Origin: Spirogloea muscicola
Lineage: Eukaryota > Streptophyta > Zygnematophyceae > Spirogloeales > Spirogloeaceae
Length of the DNA stretch: 32,513 nt
Assembly: GCA_009602725.1 (NCBI GenBank)
Contig: WELB01000006.1
Span: 201,108 to 233,620, forward strand
Reading direction: 5' to 3'
Made by a program: the position numbers and the translations under genes. The notes beneath the pieces were generated by a model. The model did no database searches and was not told where the DNA came from. It saw only the letters and a list, made by a program, of their open reading frames with translations. Shown in pieces: positions 1 to 12,076 of this stretch. Positions within the stretch are counted from its first letter, which is position 1; every line of letters begins with the position of its first letter.

Positions 1-726
1 GCGGGCGGCGCGCGGCGCGCCCTCTGGCCAGAAGGTCGCGCGGCGCCCGCGCGTGCCGCTCGTCGCTCCGACTATGCTGCTGGGAGGCCGTGCGACGGCC
101 TGAGGGCGGGGCGGCGAGCGGCGCGCCGCTGTCGCGCTCGACCAGAGCAGTGGATTGTCGACGAGACCAGTGGGCCTGGACGATGGGATCGCTGTGACCA
201 AGGGGGCTTGCGACGTGCTTGCCCTGAGCACTGCAATTGGGAATGAGCAATGAAGCAGGTGCGGAACAGCTTACCACTCTGACGAACGCTCACTCCTTGT
301 CCGTCAGGACCTGTTCTCACCATCAGTCTGACGGTGTGGGCGTTGTTAGGTTTGGCCGACCAAGGAATGGCTTGCATAGGCCCATTAGCAGTGTGAGATC
401 CGCACTTGAAGCACGACAAGGTGAAGCTTGGCTGGGTCCTGCGATACTGTGCTTCGACCTAGCAGAGACGAAGCCGGATCGGCATGTTCCTCTTGCAAGC
501 CCTTAGTATAGGTGTCAATATTCTATGCATGACTTCAGCAGAAACGAGATGGAAGCAATATCTGAGCGGCTGGGCTCTGCAATCCACCTTCATTGACCTG
601 AAATGCAGGTGGTGTCTGCAGATGGTGCTCGCTAGGTGACTGTAATTTCGGGCCCAAGCCCCTTGGGAGACCCTCGGATGTCAGGACACTGGAAGGGCAA
701 GCAGGGCTCCGCGGGGGCCACTTGAG
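1..726. promoter_or_regulatory. GC-rich upstream region of the PRAF-like gene
   Basis: I recognise no protein family in this stretch on either strand. The first 240 bases are very GC-rich and full of CG dinucleotides; the rest is mixed in composition. The first PRAF exon starts at 727, so this should hold the promoter and 5' untranslated region of that gene, perhaps with a leader intron. Open frames exist on both strands (for example 72-419 minus and 237-506 plus), but their low-complexity, Arg/Pro-rich translations look like chance frames in GC-rich DNA. No TATA-like or other core element stands out. Confidence 0.4.
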
Positions 727-3700
727 ATGGCAAAGCAGGGGCAGAAGCTGCCTCCTACAAAAGCTGCCGAGCAGGTGTTCCCTCGTGGAGGTCCTGCAGA
801 GCGAGACATTGAGCAGGTACTGCTGATGATTCACTTCTTGAAAGTCTGACAGTCTCCTAAGTTGTTAGTAAGATGACGAAAGGGAGCAGTATCTCATGAG
901 AGAGAGCTTTGCCACCATATGCTATGGAGCGGAGCTCATCGGGGACAAGTCTAGGCTTGAATGTGCAGATGACTTGAGTTTCATTCCAACTGGGGTGCCA
1001 GAGTGCTCTGTATGGTTGCCGGATGCATGGGCGGTTCAGAAGAAACAGCAACACCTGCTGAACAATTTGAGTACTATCATGATTCCTTGTGCAGGCTATC
1101 ACTGCTCTTAAGAAGGGCGCAAATCTGCTGAAATATGGGCGAAGGGGCAAGCCGAAGTTTTGTTCCTTCAAGCTATCAGGAGTAAGTGATCCTCGTGACA
1201 AGGACCTCAGCAGCTCACAACGAGGGATGGGCAAGCTCTACTTGCAGCATCTTACATGGATATGGTCCTCATCTCTCACACTCCAAGGGAGACTTGTGTA
1301 ATGCAGGACGAAGCAGACTTGGTCTACTACTCAGGAGCGTCAGAGAAGACCCTTACATTAAGTACTGTGTCTTCAATATATCCTGGGCAGCGAACAGTAA
1401 GCAGAGAAGGATCAGCATGTTTCAGCTTGTAACTGCTGAGGATGTACTGACCAAATGAATTTATGCGTTGTAGAGACTCTGACCTGCTAAGTCACTGCTG
1501 CAATGTGAGACTTACTATCTTGAACAATCCAGCACTTATTAAACACGATCTGAACGACCACGAGTCTCGCTTTTCAGACTGCTAATTGAGGTTGTTAATC
1601 TGTCTCTGGCAGCCGGTTTTTAAGCGTTACCCACGACCAGACAAAGAGTACCAGTCATTCTCCTTGATCTATCAGAATGGGGAGCGTTCACTCGATCTTG
1701 TAAGTACAGCTTGACCCTCTGAATATGGGTCGCGAGATGAAATCCCTGTGGTTATGTGTTGCCATTCACTTTTGTCCATCTGATTCTGAGCCCTCGTGGA
1801 GATTGAAAGGACTGTTGCTGCACAGTGACAAGTCCTTGCACTATGTGCTCACCGCAGATTTGCAAGGACAAGGACGAGGCAGAGATATGGTTTATGGGAT
1901 TGAAGGCCCTCATCACAAATGTCCGGAAGCCCAAATTCGAAAGTCGAGGCTTGGGTGGGTCAAGGTCAAAGGTTGCATCATCTCAGGAGTTTTACAACAG
2001 TCCAAGGAGCAGCCTCCTTGACATGGCAAATTACGGCAGCCAAGACGAGTTGCAGGTAGGCCCCCATTCCGAACCTCCTGCCTTACTCACAGTCCTGTCT
2101 TCCTCGGGACATTGTATCTCGCTAATGATCAGCAGTGTCTCAGTGGCACTGAAGGGCGTCCAGGTGACTCCCGCCATTGCCTCGGCTCTCATCCTTCTTG
2201 TCAGCCCTTGCCGCCATGTTGCATACGCTTCCTTTTGATAGGTATTCACTGCAGAACAGCGCCAGCACCAGCTGAGTTTATTCGTGTGCAACTCTCTGTG
2301 TTGGCAGAAGGCTATTGCCGGTGGCTCTTCTCAGGGGGGTACCTCGCAAAGATCATCTACTCCAGGTTCCCCCAGCAGGGAGAACTCTGAGTTGCCCTCC
2401 CCTCAGGAAGGTGACGGGAGTGGGAATCTGGACCCATCAGGCCCACACCACGTTTCCAGGGGCTCCGATGACTTTGCTCAGCTGTTAGCCGAGATGAGGC
2501 AATCAGGGGAGATCTTGTTTGATGCTGGCCCAGCCAGTTGGTCAGGCCGCAGGTCCCCTGGGTCGTCTCTCATGGGTGCTGAGTTGCTAGAAAGGCGGGG
2601 AAGGGTATCACCAGGCCTGGCGGGTGGCGAGAAAAGCAATGGCGCAGTCCTGCTATTGGCGTCCGGCAGATCGCCTCCTCCTTTTGGGAGCTTTATGTCG
2701 TTGGTTTCGGAAGACTCTTTTACGCACACGACCAAGAGTGCAACTTTTGGCGAGTGGAAATACAGTGGAAGATTAGACATGCGGCAAAGCCGGGAGTTGT
2801 CAACAACGAGTAGCCAAGGCTCAGGAGCTGAGGGCGAAGATGAAGTGCTGGGAGACGTGCATGCCTGGGGAGAAGGCTTGGCAGGGGGAGTTCTTGGAGG
2901 AGGGGTGAGAAAGGGAAGCCTGGCAGCAATGGGATCCGGAGTGGCTGAAAGCATCAGTGCAACCTCTGATGCCCTCCTGCCCCGAGCATTAGAGTCATCG
3001 GTGGTGCTGGACGTCATTAATATTGCTTGCGGTGGACGACATGCTGCTCTGGTCAACAGAAGAGGGGAGGTTAGCCATGCTACTGACTTACACTCTGACT
3101 TTGTGTACTTGGAGAACTGGGTCGCCGCTTGTTTGTATCATTCAGAGGAGTCAGCTTGTGCCTTTGCTACTTTCAGTACTTGCTCCAAGCACTCCACTTT
3201 GACTATACTTCAGTATGCACAAAGCAGGTCTTTTGCTGGGGTGAGGAATCAGGCGGTCGTCTGGGCCATGGCACTGATTGCGATGTCCCCCATCCTCAGC
3301 TAGTGGAAGCTCTTGCAAGCACCAATACCGTGCAGGTAGCGAGCCCATCTTGTGTGTCAAAGAAGAGACCAGGACTTACTAGTTGCTATGAAACCAAGCA
3401 CGCATCACTGTATGCACCACAGGTTATCATTCCATTTGTAGTATTCACATATAACCTTCCCACAATTTGTGGACAGTATTTTAAAGAGTAGATGGCACTT
3501 ACAATGCACTTGAGTGCTTGTTGTGCCAGGTGGCGTGTGGCGAGTTCCACACATGTGCAGTGACTCAGGCAGGGGAGGTCTACAGCTGGGGAGACGGGAC
3601 ACACTGTTCAGGGCTGCTCGGGCATGGGAATGACATCAGCCACTGGATACCGCGCAAAATCAGTGGACCCCTGGACGGGCTGGTTGTCAGGCAAGTCTCG

Positions 3701-6700
3701 TGTGGCCCATGGCACAGTGCTGTCATCACTGAAGCGGGCCAGCTCTTCACCTTTGGAGACGGCACATTTGGTGCTCTGGGCCACGGCGACTATAAGTAAG
3801 TCTTTCATCAGCAGGGACATGGGCAACTTATTTGCCTGAATGTGAAGTACATCTCTGACTCCGTCTATTGACTCGGTTTACACCTCCACTTTTGCTGGCC
3901 ATTGATAGCTGTTATAGATTTGCTTGGAGCATTATAGTGCCTGAGCTATGTCATTCTGACAACCTGCCAAGCAGGAGCTATTCTACTCCGAAGGAAGTGG
4001 ATGCATTCAAAAACATGTATGTATCCACAGCAGCCTGTGGAGTGTGGCACATGGCAGCCATTGTTGAGAGACGTTCAGTCCTCTTACCAGGCGATGTAGC
4101 AGGGGCTCTCGAGCCTGCAGACGGGTTCTTCTCTCCACCTGGTTGGTAACCACCACAAGCAATATGGCACAGCAACCTCTTGTATATGGAAGCATGTCAG
4201 GATATTTATTGCTATCCCGGCCAACTCAAATCTGTGGGCTACTCTCAGTGACTTGCGGTACTCCCCTTTCCGGCTGTGAGAGTGTGTAAATGGAGCAGCC
4301 CCTGTCAGACCTGAAGCCGATGCACAAACATGTCAATGCTGCAGGTGACCTTTATACCTGGGGCGATGGCGACAAAGGCCGGCTTGGGTTCAAGCCTGAG
4401 AGCAGTTCTGCTGTGTCAGTGCCGATGATTGTTGAGTCCCTGCAAGGACACAGCTTCAGTCAGGTGGCCTGCGGTCACTGCATCACTGTGGCGCTGACCT
4501 TCCTGGGACAAGTTTACGTAATGGGAAGCAGTGCTTACGGCCAACTCGGTGTACCAGGAGCTTCTGGTCGAGATCCAGGTATACGTACACCACAACAAGT
4601 AGGCAGATTGAAGCATTTCCTTTCATTGCTGCCAAACTCTGAAGCCTGACAACTGGCTTTGTGACGCTTGTCTCCATCTCAGCGCAGCCTTCAAGCTTAC
4701 ACCTGGCAATGTGCAGTCTTTGGCAGATGGGCTAACGCAAAATTTGGATTGTCATCATGCAGTGCTTGTGGAGGGTAAATTGAAGGGATCTCCTGTCGAG
4801 CAGATTGCATGTGGTGCTTTCCATGTTGCAGCCTTGTCCATCACTGCCGAACTCTTCACGTGGGGCAATGGCGCAAGTGGAAGGCTTGGCCACGGTGACA
4901 GCAAAGATCGAGAGTCACCTACTCTTGTGACAGCGTTGAAAGACAAACGCGTCACGCATGTGAGGAGCCTGACCGAAATATGTCAATCATGTGTTGTCAG
5001 ATGTCTCTGTGCGAGCAATGAGTCATTGTGGAAAACGTTTGTGAAATTGGCACTTCAGAGGGGTGAACAAGTGATTCCTGACATACTGAGCAGGAAGTTA
5101 GCTTGATTTTTGATGAGATATAGAGCAGCCTGTGGTCATGAAGCTTTCTGAGGATCTCTTTTACTCCATTGCTGTCACGCGACTCTCAACACACTGAAGA
5201 TGTGCTGTTGTGCAGGTGGCTTGTGGGGTTAGTTACACTGTGGTCATCAGCCAGCACAAGTTTGTGACTGGAGCAGACCATAGCATGTGCACTCAATGCA
5301 AGCAGCAGTTTGGCTTCACCCGCCATCGCCACAACTGCTATCAGTGTGGTCACATATTCTGCAGCTCGTGCTCCTCCAAGCGGGCCTTGCGGTAAGTTAC
5401 GTTCTCTCCTTCCTGTATGAACTCTTCAATTGCATGTTTGCAGTAAAATGAATGGTCAAGTGAAGGCCAGTTGTATGGGGTTGACGGGAGCACCTTGTGT
5501 CAGGGGCGCGTGACAGCTCAACATGCTCAATACTCCTCACCAAGGTTCCCAGACTGAGCACATTTGTCATGCTTTGGCAGGGCTGCAATGGCTCCAGACC
5601 CCAACAAGGCCTACAGAGTTTGTGACTCCTGCTTCCTGAAAATCTCTAATCTTGGTGAGGGGGGCGAGCTCGTTACTAGCTCCATGCGATCTATACCTGG
5701 GACAAAGTGGAAGGCTGCAAGAGGAAAGCTGGAGACAAACAGATCTTCTGGTGCGTGTTGCCTTCCGTAGTGGTGACTTTGTTGGGCGCTTTGTATCTGG
5801 CCAAGAACCTTCTCAGGTTGCCTTGAGGATTGCCAGCAGGCCAGATGTATGATCAGCCTCCGTCAAGTCTCAGCAGATCAGTGGAGCAGTAGGTTTGCTG
5901 CTGTGAGTGCGAGCCCAATTTGCATGACAAAGCCTGCACAGGGTCTCCTCCTCAGCTGTAGCTTAGCTTGTGTGATATGCTTGCAATGCCTCGTGGACCC
6001 CAGCTGCTGTCAGAAGTGGGACTGACAAGCCATAGAGCACTGTCACCTGTGCCACGCACACTTGCTGCAGCAGGAGGCCCCACGTTTCTGCCCTCTGTGT
6101 CGAAGAGCTATCCTCCTCCGGCCCCAGGCGCCGGAGCGCCAGGCAGCAACCCTGGCCCTGGTGGCCAGCGAGCAAGGGGCACCAGGTGGCCGGGCGAGAA
6201 GTCTGACCGCATTCATCCGGCGCCGCAGTGGGGTATCGTCAACGCTCCCCCATCCTTTCCAAGGCCTGCACAGCAACAGATGACTGGAGCTGTGGTGAAC
6301 GCGACACAGCCAGCTTCGTTGGGCCAGTCTGCAGCACGACCCAGCGACCTGCCTCCACTTGTTGGCTTGAGCGGCGGGCTTGACAGAGTGAGGGACAGTC
6401 AATCAAAAGCAGTGGCACAAGTGGTTCCCAGGGAAATTATAGCTTCAAATACACCGAGACCCTCAACAGCGCCGAGTGGCTCGAAAGGAAGTGCAAGCTC
6501 CTCTGCGTCGTCTGCTGTGGTAGATGATCTCAAGCGCACCAATGATGCCCTGTCCTTGGAGACCGTCACATTGAGGAGACAGGTGCGTGCAGAGTGGATA
6601 TATTTCAGCGTAGGCCGCAAGCCAAGGATCAATTGTTGGGGACAGGCCATTTATACTCTTAGGAGCAAGCATTGTGGCTTACTACTCTGTGACTTAGTGA

Positions 6701-9097
6701 ATGTCAGGCTAATACACATGATTCTTTCTCTTAGCTCAGTACAGGCAGTGACTGCCGTCCAACGACACTCTTTTGTCATGCTCAGGGCATCATGTGACTC
6801 GTCTGTGTGCAGATTGAGGAGCTGCAAGCCAGGTGCTTGGCTCAGGAGAGGGAGCTAGCCCAGTCTCGAGCAGAGGCAGGCAGGCAGGTGCAGCAGGCAG
6901 TGACCGTTGCAGGGGAGGAGTTTGCCAAAGCAGCTGCAGCGAAGGAGGTCATCAAGTCCCTCTCTCTGCAGGTCGGCACTCTTTCGCAGCCCTCTTTCTT
7001 GGATGGGCTTCTGCTGTATATGGTCGTTCAGAAGCAATGCATTAGCAGAGACCTCAGCTCCTTTGATTCTGACATCAACTTGGAATGTAATTCAGTCTAA
7101 GATTTCCAAGTCCTTACTTCTACACAAGTATGTCTGCTTGCCTTTCTGGACTCAGGCAGTCAAGCAGTCTTGTCAAGCAGCACAAGTCGTATTTATTCAT
7201 TCATCTGCGGTGTTAGTACTTCCTTAAGCAGGCTCATCAGCTTTGACGTCAATGTCCGCTGATATGTCGTTGTGTTTGACGATGACGTTCGGCAAAGGGC
7301 TCAGTATTGACACAAGCTCCTCCTGTACTGCAGTTGAAGGAGGTAATGGAGAGGCTGCCAGAGGGCGCTCTGCGCGGCATGAAGATGTTACCGAGTGCCT
7401 CGCTGAATGGCACGGTCCCTTACCCCGTGGAAGACTCCATTCCCAGCCCAAAGCCTCCTTCGGAGGACGCCAACATGAGTGTGAGAGCAGGTCACGACTC
7501 TGTTGTCTGGGGCGCTGATGACAGAACGACGGCTGGCACTGAAGCCCTGGAGGACTCCCTCCTGACTGCCTCCATGGCTGAGGCTACTCGCACGACACAG
7601 GCCAGGAAGGCGCAAGTGGCAGCAGACATGGGGCCGGCAGCACCTCCGTTCTGGCCGGGCATGCAGATGTTGCTGGCTACAGCGGTAGCTCGACCACCCA
7701 GCATGATCGTGTCAGCAGTTGACGCCAGTGAAGTCGATGTTTCCAGCACGTCGGGAAGTTTCTTAGGTAAGCCCGTACATTAGATAGGATACAGAAGCGG
7801 AGCAAAAGGGAGATAGAGACTTGGGCGAGTGACCGAGGGTAGTGTGCAGAACTCGAAGCTCTGCATGAGAATGAAACACTCACGTCCCGTACTCTTGGCA
7901 CTCGAACTCAGTGCCAACGAATTCAACCATGTGGGAGTTTCTTTGCTTAGCATGGATGGCGCAGTGGACAGACTGTGGTCACTTTACAGTGTAGTCGGCT
8001 GTACCTGATTTCCAATAGCAACAGGTCTGACTGCAATAAAACGTTGATGTATCATGACTTTGTTCGCAGGCCTTCCTTCTCAAGGGAGGAGTCGTCCTAG
8101 ACCAAGTCTTCCACCATCTCTGAGTCGGCCTGCAATGGATAGGTGAGAGACGTGCAATGAGAGAGCGTCATTTTCTCTGCATGGAGCAGCACACCTTGCT
8201 CAGCTGCCTCGGTGCCAAGTCTTATAATGCATATCTCTCAGTCATCCATTGATGAGAAAGTGTTGTGCCACAGCTCCAGTAACGGCTTCTCTGCAAAAGA
8301 GGGAGACGAGGGCCTGCCTGAGGATGTAGGCGAGCCATGCGTGAAACGAAGTGGGAGGGCGGAGCGAGAGGTGAAGGCAGGAGCCGAGGGGGAGTGGGTT
8401 GAGCAGGTTGAGCAGGGCGTCTTCATCACGCTCCAGTCGCTGCCCTTACAACAAGGCACGGAACTGCGAAGGGTTCGCTTCAGGTAAGATGTCAGGCCTT
8501 CTGGCCATGCAAATTCTCACCATTGCAGGTGCTGTCTGCTAAGTGTGATAGAATCTGACCTGCTTTATTAAGGCGCACAGGAAGAAAGATCACGTAAGCA
8601 GACACAAGATGCAGATGATGATGTATGTGGTGTCATTGCAAATTCCATACGTGCCAAGATTGTTAATTGCTCACAGCTCACAGTAGCTAAGTGAACCCCA
8701 CTCAAGTGTCAGAGCTGATGCCGTAGTCATGGGACACAAATCGACTGAAAGTTCACCGTGTGCCTGCTTGACCAGTCGGAAGCTCTTCAGTGAGCGTCAG
8801 GCTGAGGCCTGGTGGACGGAGAACCGGCTCAGAGTCCACGAGCTCTACTGCATCCGGTCTGCGGGCTCGACCTCGTCACAGACTTCGGACCTCTCACAAG
8901 GGAGCACTTTCCGGCCTCAGTCCAGCCTCAGGCCACTCGCTGGGGAGCTCCTGTCCCCCTCTACCTCTGTACCTCCTCCCATGGCCTCCTCTGGTAACAT
9001 CATAACCACTGCAATATTTTCTCTGCCTTCGCCTTCAGCTGGACAGACCAGTGAAAGACGAGCTGCTTTCGCTCCAGACATGGACAAGGCAAGATAA
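727..9097 (+). CDS. PRAF: PRAF-type protein: PH domain, seven RCC1 repeats, FYVE zinc finger, coiled coil, BRX domain
   Basis: Exons: 727-816, 1095-1181, 1307-1396, 1613-1699, 1858-2055, 2308-3069, 3228-3335, 3530-3795, 3975-4141, 4345-4578, 4727-4959, 5216-5391, 5581-5654, 6014-6582, 6813-6971, 7334-7766, 8070-8142, 8274-8483, 8776-9097. All join in phase: 4338 nt, 1445 residues, longer than the roughly 1,000-1,100 residues usual for the family. The ATG at 727 opens a 30-codon exon ending RDIEQ, as in known PRAFs. Domains: PH about 31-150 ([29 protein letters not shown]); seven RCC1 blades about 360-795 ([34 protein letters not shown]); FYVE 799-850 with eight cysteines (799, 802, 815, 818, 823, 826, 847, 850); coiled coil about 1030-1110; BRX about 1308-1365 ([22 protein letters not shown]). 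Known: PH/FYVE parts bind phosphoinositides, RCC1 part can act as a GTPase exchange factor, BRX mediates protein interaction in polarity and trafficking. Least certain: the 5654/6014 junction, the 8274 acceptor, and whether 8994-9042 is a tiny intron. Confidence 0.93.
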
Positions 9098-10700
9098 CCT
9101 TCTGACGACTAGTGCTTCTTCCCAAGCTCTCCCTGTGCCCCACCTGTACTGCTTCAGTACTCCTTAGGCCCCTATCGTCTGCAACACATTCTTCAAGGGC
9201 GCGACTTACCGTGCTCAAGGTTGTGCCATGCCCTTTACCCTGGCTTTATCATCCTAGACTCTCGCCAGGCTGTGGAGCGGTGGCCCAGATCGTTGTGCCA
9301 CAACCAGGTGACTAGTACAACACACTTGGTACTTAATACCGGGATCATTTATATTTCTAGCCCTCCATTCATGTCAAAATTGTTGGAGTCATGTGCCAGA
9401 TGTCTTTCTGAGGGTGACAATACGAGTCTTTGGGGCTGCTATATGTATGTATGGCGTGCTATGGTATTCAAAATGACAGGCATGGTTTAAGCCTCAATAA
9501 CACAAAAGGTGGGAGACTCAGTGCTTGTTTCTGTACTTCCCGAGGCCGAGATCTTAGCATGGAAAGTAGTCATGAGGAGGTCGAAGTACACGTTGAGCTT
9601 GTCTCCCAACAGCTTGTATAAGGTCATCGCTGTTGCTACCTGAGAGTGCTTGATGGGTAGATCTTGAAAGCGTCATTTTCCTTAATGTCAACTTCTCGGT
9701 TCAAACAATTGGCCCCGTAAGTCTCTGAAGTATATGTAGCAGCCCGAGTTTGGACGGCAGTCCGTTTCAGCTTGGAGCAATTCCAACCTCTTCTGAAGCT
9801 CGGCTGCTAGCTGGGAGGTGGCACTGTCGCCAGACCCGCTGCTCTTGCAGCAGCAGTTGTTTTCCAATGGAAGATAACTGCCGATAGACAGATTCTGTAG
9901 ATGTCTGCAGTGCAACCATCACGAGACAGGGAGGCTATGCAGTGCAATTTTGCGACGGTATACCCAAGATGGCTGCACGGCCTTGCTAATGCAGCTGAGC
10001 ATCGAGTGCCACTGTAATCTTGCAGGCCCAATCTTGTTCGGACTCGGAGTTTGTGGGGTGTGTGGCCCAACGTGCGGCAACCTGCGTCCGGTTAGCCAGT
10101 CCACAACTCCGCCTCTCGGCTGAGTCATCAGTGAGCTTCGGCCAAGAGGTCCACACGGCCGTGTCAAGAGGGTCACGGCTGGGAATGGCCAGCGCGGGCA
10201 GAGTGCGGAGATGGGGCGGGACGGTGCCAGCAGAGAAGGCCGGCGCAGCTGTACAAGCAGGCTTCAGCGGACGTATACGCCACCCTGAGGAATTGCTAGA
10301 CAAGGGTGGTCAGCCTGACTAGGGGCCGGACGCGCCGGTGCAGGAGGATATGCCCTTTGGGGTGAGCGCCTGAGACGGCAGCCACCGCCCGACGAGCTGC
10401 GAAGGTGTTTGGGAATGGAGGCTAGCGAGCGACGAGACGGCCGGACGCAGATCGAGGGCTGGGTGCTCGCCCGCTCGCCGGGCCTGCCGCCGCGGTGGGC
10501 AGGCGCGGCGGGTGCTGAGGAGCTCCCAGCCGCCACAGCTTGCTCTTGGTGTCTCTGACCTGCGGCTGCTCACTAGTTGACACGTCAGTGGCCACTTGAA
10601 TCGCTATGTGCTTCAGCGCTCCCAGGCCCTTCGAAGGTTTTGGCCAATCACAACCATCGACCTCATAGAAGAGTCTTTCTCTTTCAATCTCTCTCCGAAG
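9098..10700. other. Spacer downstream of the PRAF-like gene
   Basis: This follows the PRAF stop codon and must begin with its 3' untranslated region. I see no recognisable protein family, RNA gene or long repeat from 9098 to about 10010. One exon-like frame at 10020-10322 is listed separately. From about 10320 to 10560 the DNA becomes GC-rich, with overlapping minus-strand frames that are Arg/Ser/Pro-rich and have no family likeness. No clear polyadenylation signal was identified. Confidence 0.4.
10020..10322 (+). other. Exon-like open frame of unknown identity
   Basis: A 100-residue frame that follows a good acceptor-like cag ending at 10025 and runs to a TAG at 10320-10322. Its translation (CSDSEFVGCVAQRAATCVRL, then a Gly/Arg-rich stretch) is not repetitive and could be a terminal exon of an unplaced gene. 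It does not fit the phase of the last PRAF exon if that exon is spliced at the GT near 8994. I recognise no domain. It may be a chance frame. Confidence 0.2.
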
Positions 10701-10912
10701 AGAAGGCGCGCGGGGCGCATGAATTGAAAGGGAGGCCAATTCAAGCCAATACATTGTTCAGGCAGAGTCGAGTGCAGACTAAACAATGCTACATAATACG
10801 GAGACCTAATCTAAGGTACCTAAGATGACATTAGTACCCACGGGTGAGCACAAACAAATCTGACAAGCTAACTTGGGGAGCTGGAGCGCCGCCACGAAAG
10901 CCGGAAAAGCTC
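10700..10912 (+). repeat. Dispersed repeat fragment (modules shared with 19.1-19.6 kb and 29.5-29.7 kb)
   Basis: The segment starting gagaaggcgcgcggggcgca and continuing through gaaagggaggccaattc recurs, diverged, near 19132-19205, 19544-19583 and 29517-29560. The second part (gtgagcacaaacaaa, then ctgacaagct, then a gccgccacgaaagccgg-like run) recurs at 29630-29690. The copies are clearly related but not identical. No protein or terminal repeats are visible, so the repeat class is unknown. Confidence 0.7.
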
Positions 10913-11284
10913 TTTCAAGTGCGCTTCTTGGCTTATGTGTTCGTCCCCCTGGCTGTGGACGTGCACGGGGCTCTCGGGTCCCAGTGGCTCGACCTGCTGG
11001 CCAGGCTTGCGCGGCGCGCTGTGTCCCGCAGGCGCGGGTGAGCCGGCGGACTTCAACGCCGCTGGCTCGTGGGCTCAAGTCTATCGTATGAGATTGTCCG
11101 TATCCCTTCAGCGGTCCATGGCCCACGCTCTGCATCTGCGTGCTGGCCGTGCTCTCGCTGCGGCCTCCGGCTGTCGTCAGGGGGATAGTTTTCCGGCAGC
11201 TAGTCTGTCGGATCTGAGGCTCCTCACTCGTAACTACTGAGTGATCCATCCTCCCCCTGTTCTGACATAGCATCTTCAGGCCCC

Positions 11285-11431
11285 TTTGTAGCTGCTACAC
11301 GCTTGTAGGCCCTTCCGAACCTTTGTCAATTCTTTTTGGGCTGGCTTTTCGCAGCCCTTGCCCCCATTGGGAGTGCCACTTCTTCAATGACAAAGGTTCG
11401 GAGGGGCCTACAAGCGTGTAACAGCTACAAA
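11285..11431. repeat. Fold-back hairpin with 43-bp arms
   Basis: The left arm 11285-11327 and right arm 11389-11431 are reverse complements with about two mismatches (gctacacgcttgtaggccc against gggcctacaagcgtgtaac). The loop is 61 bases. It holds a gggctggc...gcagccc mini-stem and the phrase cattgggagtgccacttctt, which recurs 190 bases downstream at 11555. The structure resembles a small fold-back or MITE-like element, but no target-site duplication is obvious. Confidence 0.8.
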
Positions 11432-11641
11432 CAGGAAGCGCGGCCAGATTGACTGGTGGCTTGGAAAGGCAAGCCCAAAGGAATGGACAAGGTCTGAATG
11501 AGCGAGTGCGAAGGACTAGGACTAAGACATCAGCCAGGGGACGCTCAGTAACCTCATTGGGAGTGCCACTTCTTCTTGGCCCCCTTCGGACCTTGTGTCA
11601 ACTATTTCGGGCTGGCAGTTGTTCACAGCCCTTGCCCGCCT

Positions 11642-11839
11642 TTGCACCAGAAAGCTGGGCGAGCTCTAGTTGGTGGCAGAAGGGCTTCGTATCTGACATC
11701 TAGTACTCATGCATCGATTAGCGACCTTTATGGTTTGACCCGTGGTTACCGAGCGGATCAATCTGCTGTAGGTTATGTAGATCTTCAGATGTGCTTGCCT
11801 TTGTACTTGGCCATTGGCCTACGTTTGTTTCAAATACAC
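11642..11839 (+). repeat. 198-bp repeat module, inverted partner at 19724-19921
   Basis: This stretch (caccagaaagctgggcgagc at the left, gcctacgtttgtttcaaata at the right) matches the reverse complement of 19724-19921 over its whole length with scattered mismatches. The two copies are about 7.9 kb apart, face opposite ways and lie either side of the kinase gene. No coding content is recognised. Confidence 0.85.
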
Positions 11840-11880
11840 TAAAGTTTTATTTGGGCGAGCCACTTGTTTTCGGGCGACGT

Positions 11881-11909
11881 CTAGAGGGCGACGTCTTCCC
11901 GCCCTCTAG
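11881..11909. repeat. Perfect 10-bp hairpin
   Basis: ctagagggcg at 11881-11890 pairs exactly with cgccctctag at 11900-11909 around a 9-base loop. The words gggcgacgtc and gggcgacgtc also repeat in tandem across 11873-11896. It sits at the left edge of the next repeat module and may be an insertion-footprint or terminal structure of the dispersed family. Confidence 0.7.
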
Positions 11910-12017
11910 CTATTCTGACCTGCACTTGCTGACTAGAGGTTACTGAGAGCCTCCTTGTCGTCTTAGCACTTAGTCCCCTGCTTTCTGCGCCATTCGGCTC
12001 CTCTTGACCTTGTCCAT
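11901..12017 (+). repeat. Repeat module, direct copy at 19295-19415
   Basis: The two copies share gccctcta, tattctgac, tgcactt, ctgactag, ggtta, gcgccat and gacctt in the same order and spacing, with substitutions and small indels. Both lead rightward toward family DNA. Here the module is followed by a 14-base T run (12017-12030) and the gggggctggc...cagccacc stem motif, then the assembly gap. Confidence 0.8.
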
Positions 12018-12076
12018 TTTTTTTTTTTTTGGGGGCTGGCTTCTCCCAGCCACCAGTCAATTCGGCCGCGCTTTTC

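Noticed and set aside
2478-3056. 192-codon minus-strand frame opposite a PRAF exon
   Set aside because: It is the shadow of a long plus-strand exon whose codon phase is fixed by conserved neighbours; the translation is Ser/Pro/Arg-rich and matches no family I know.
8994-9042. Tiny 49-bp intron in the last PRAF exon (gtaaca...ttcag)
   Set aside because: It has splice-like ends but is shorter than any other intron here. The frame is open through it and ends at TAA 9095-9097, so I kept one exon; RNA data would decide.
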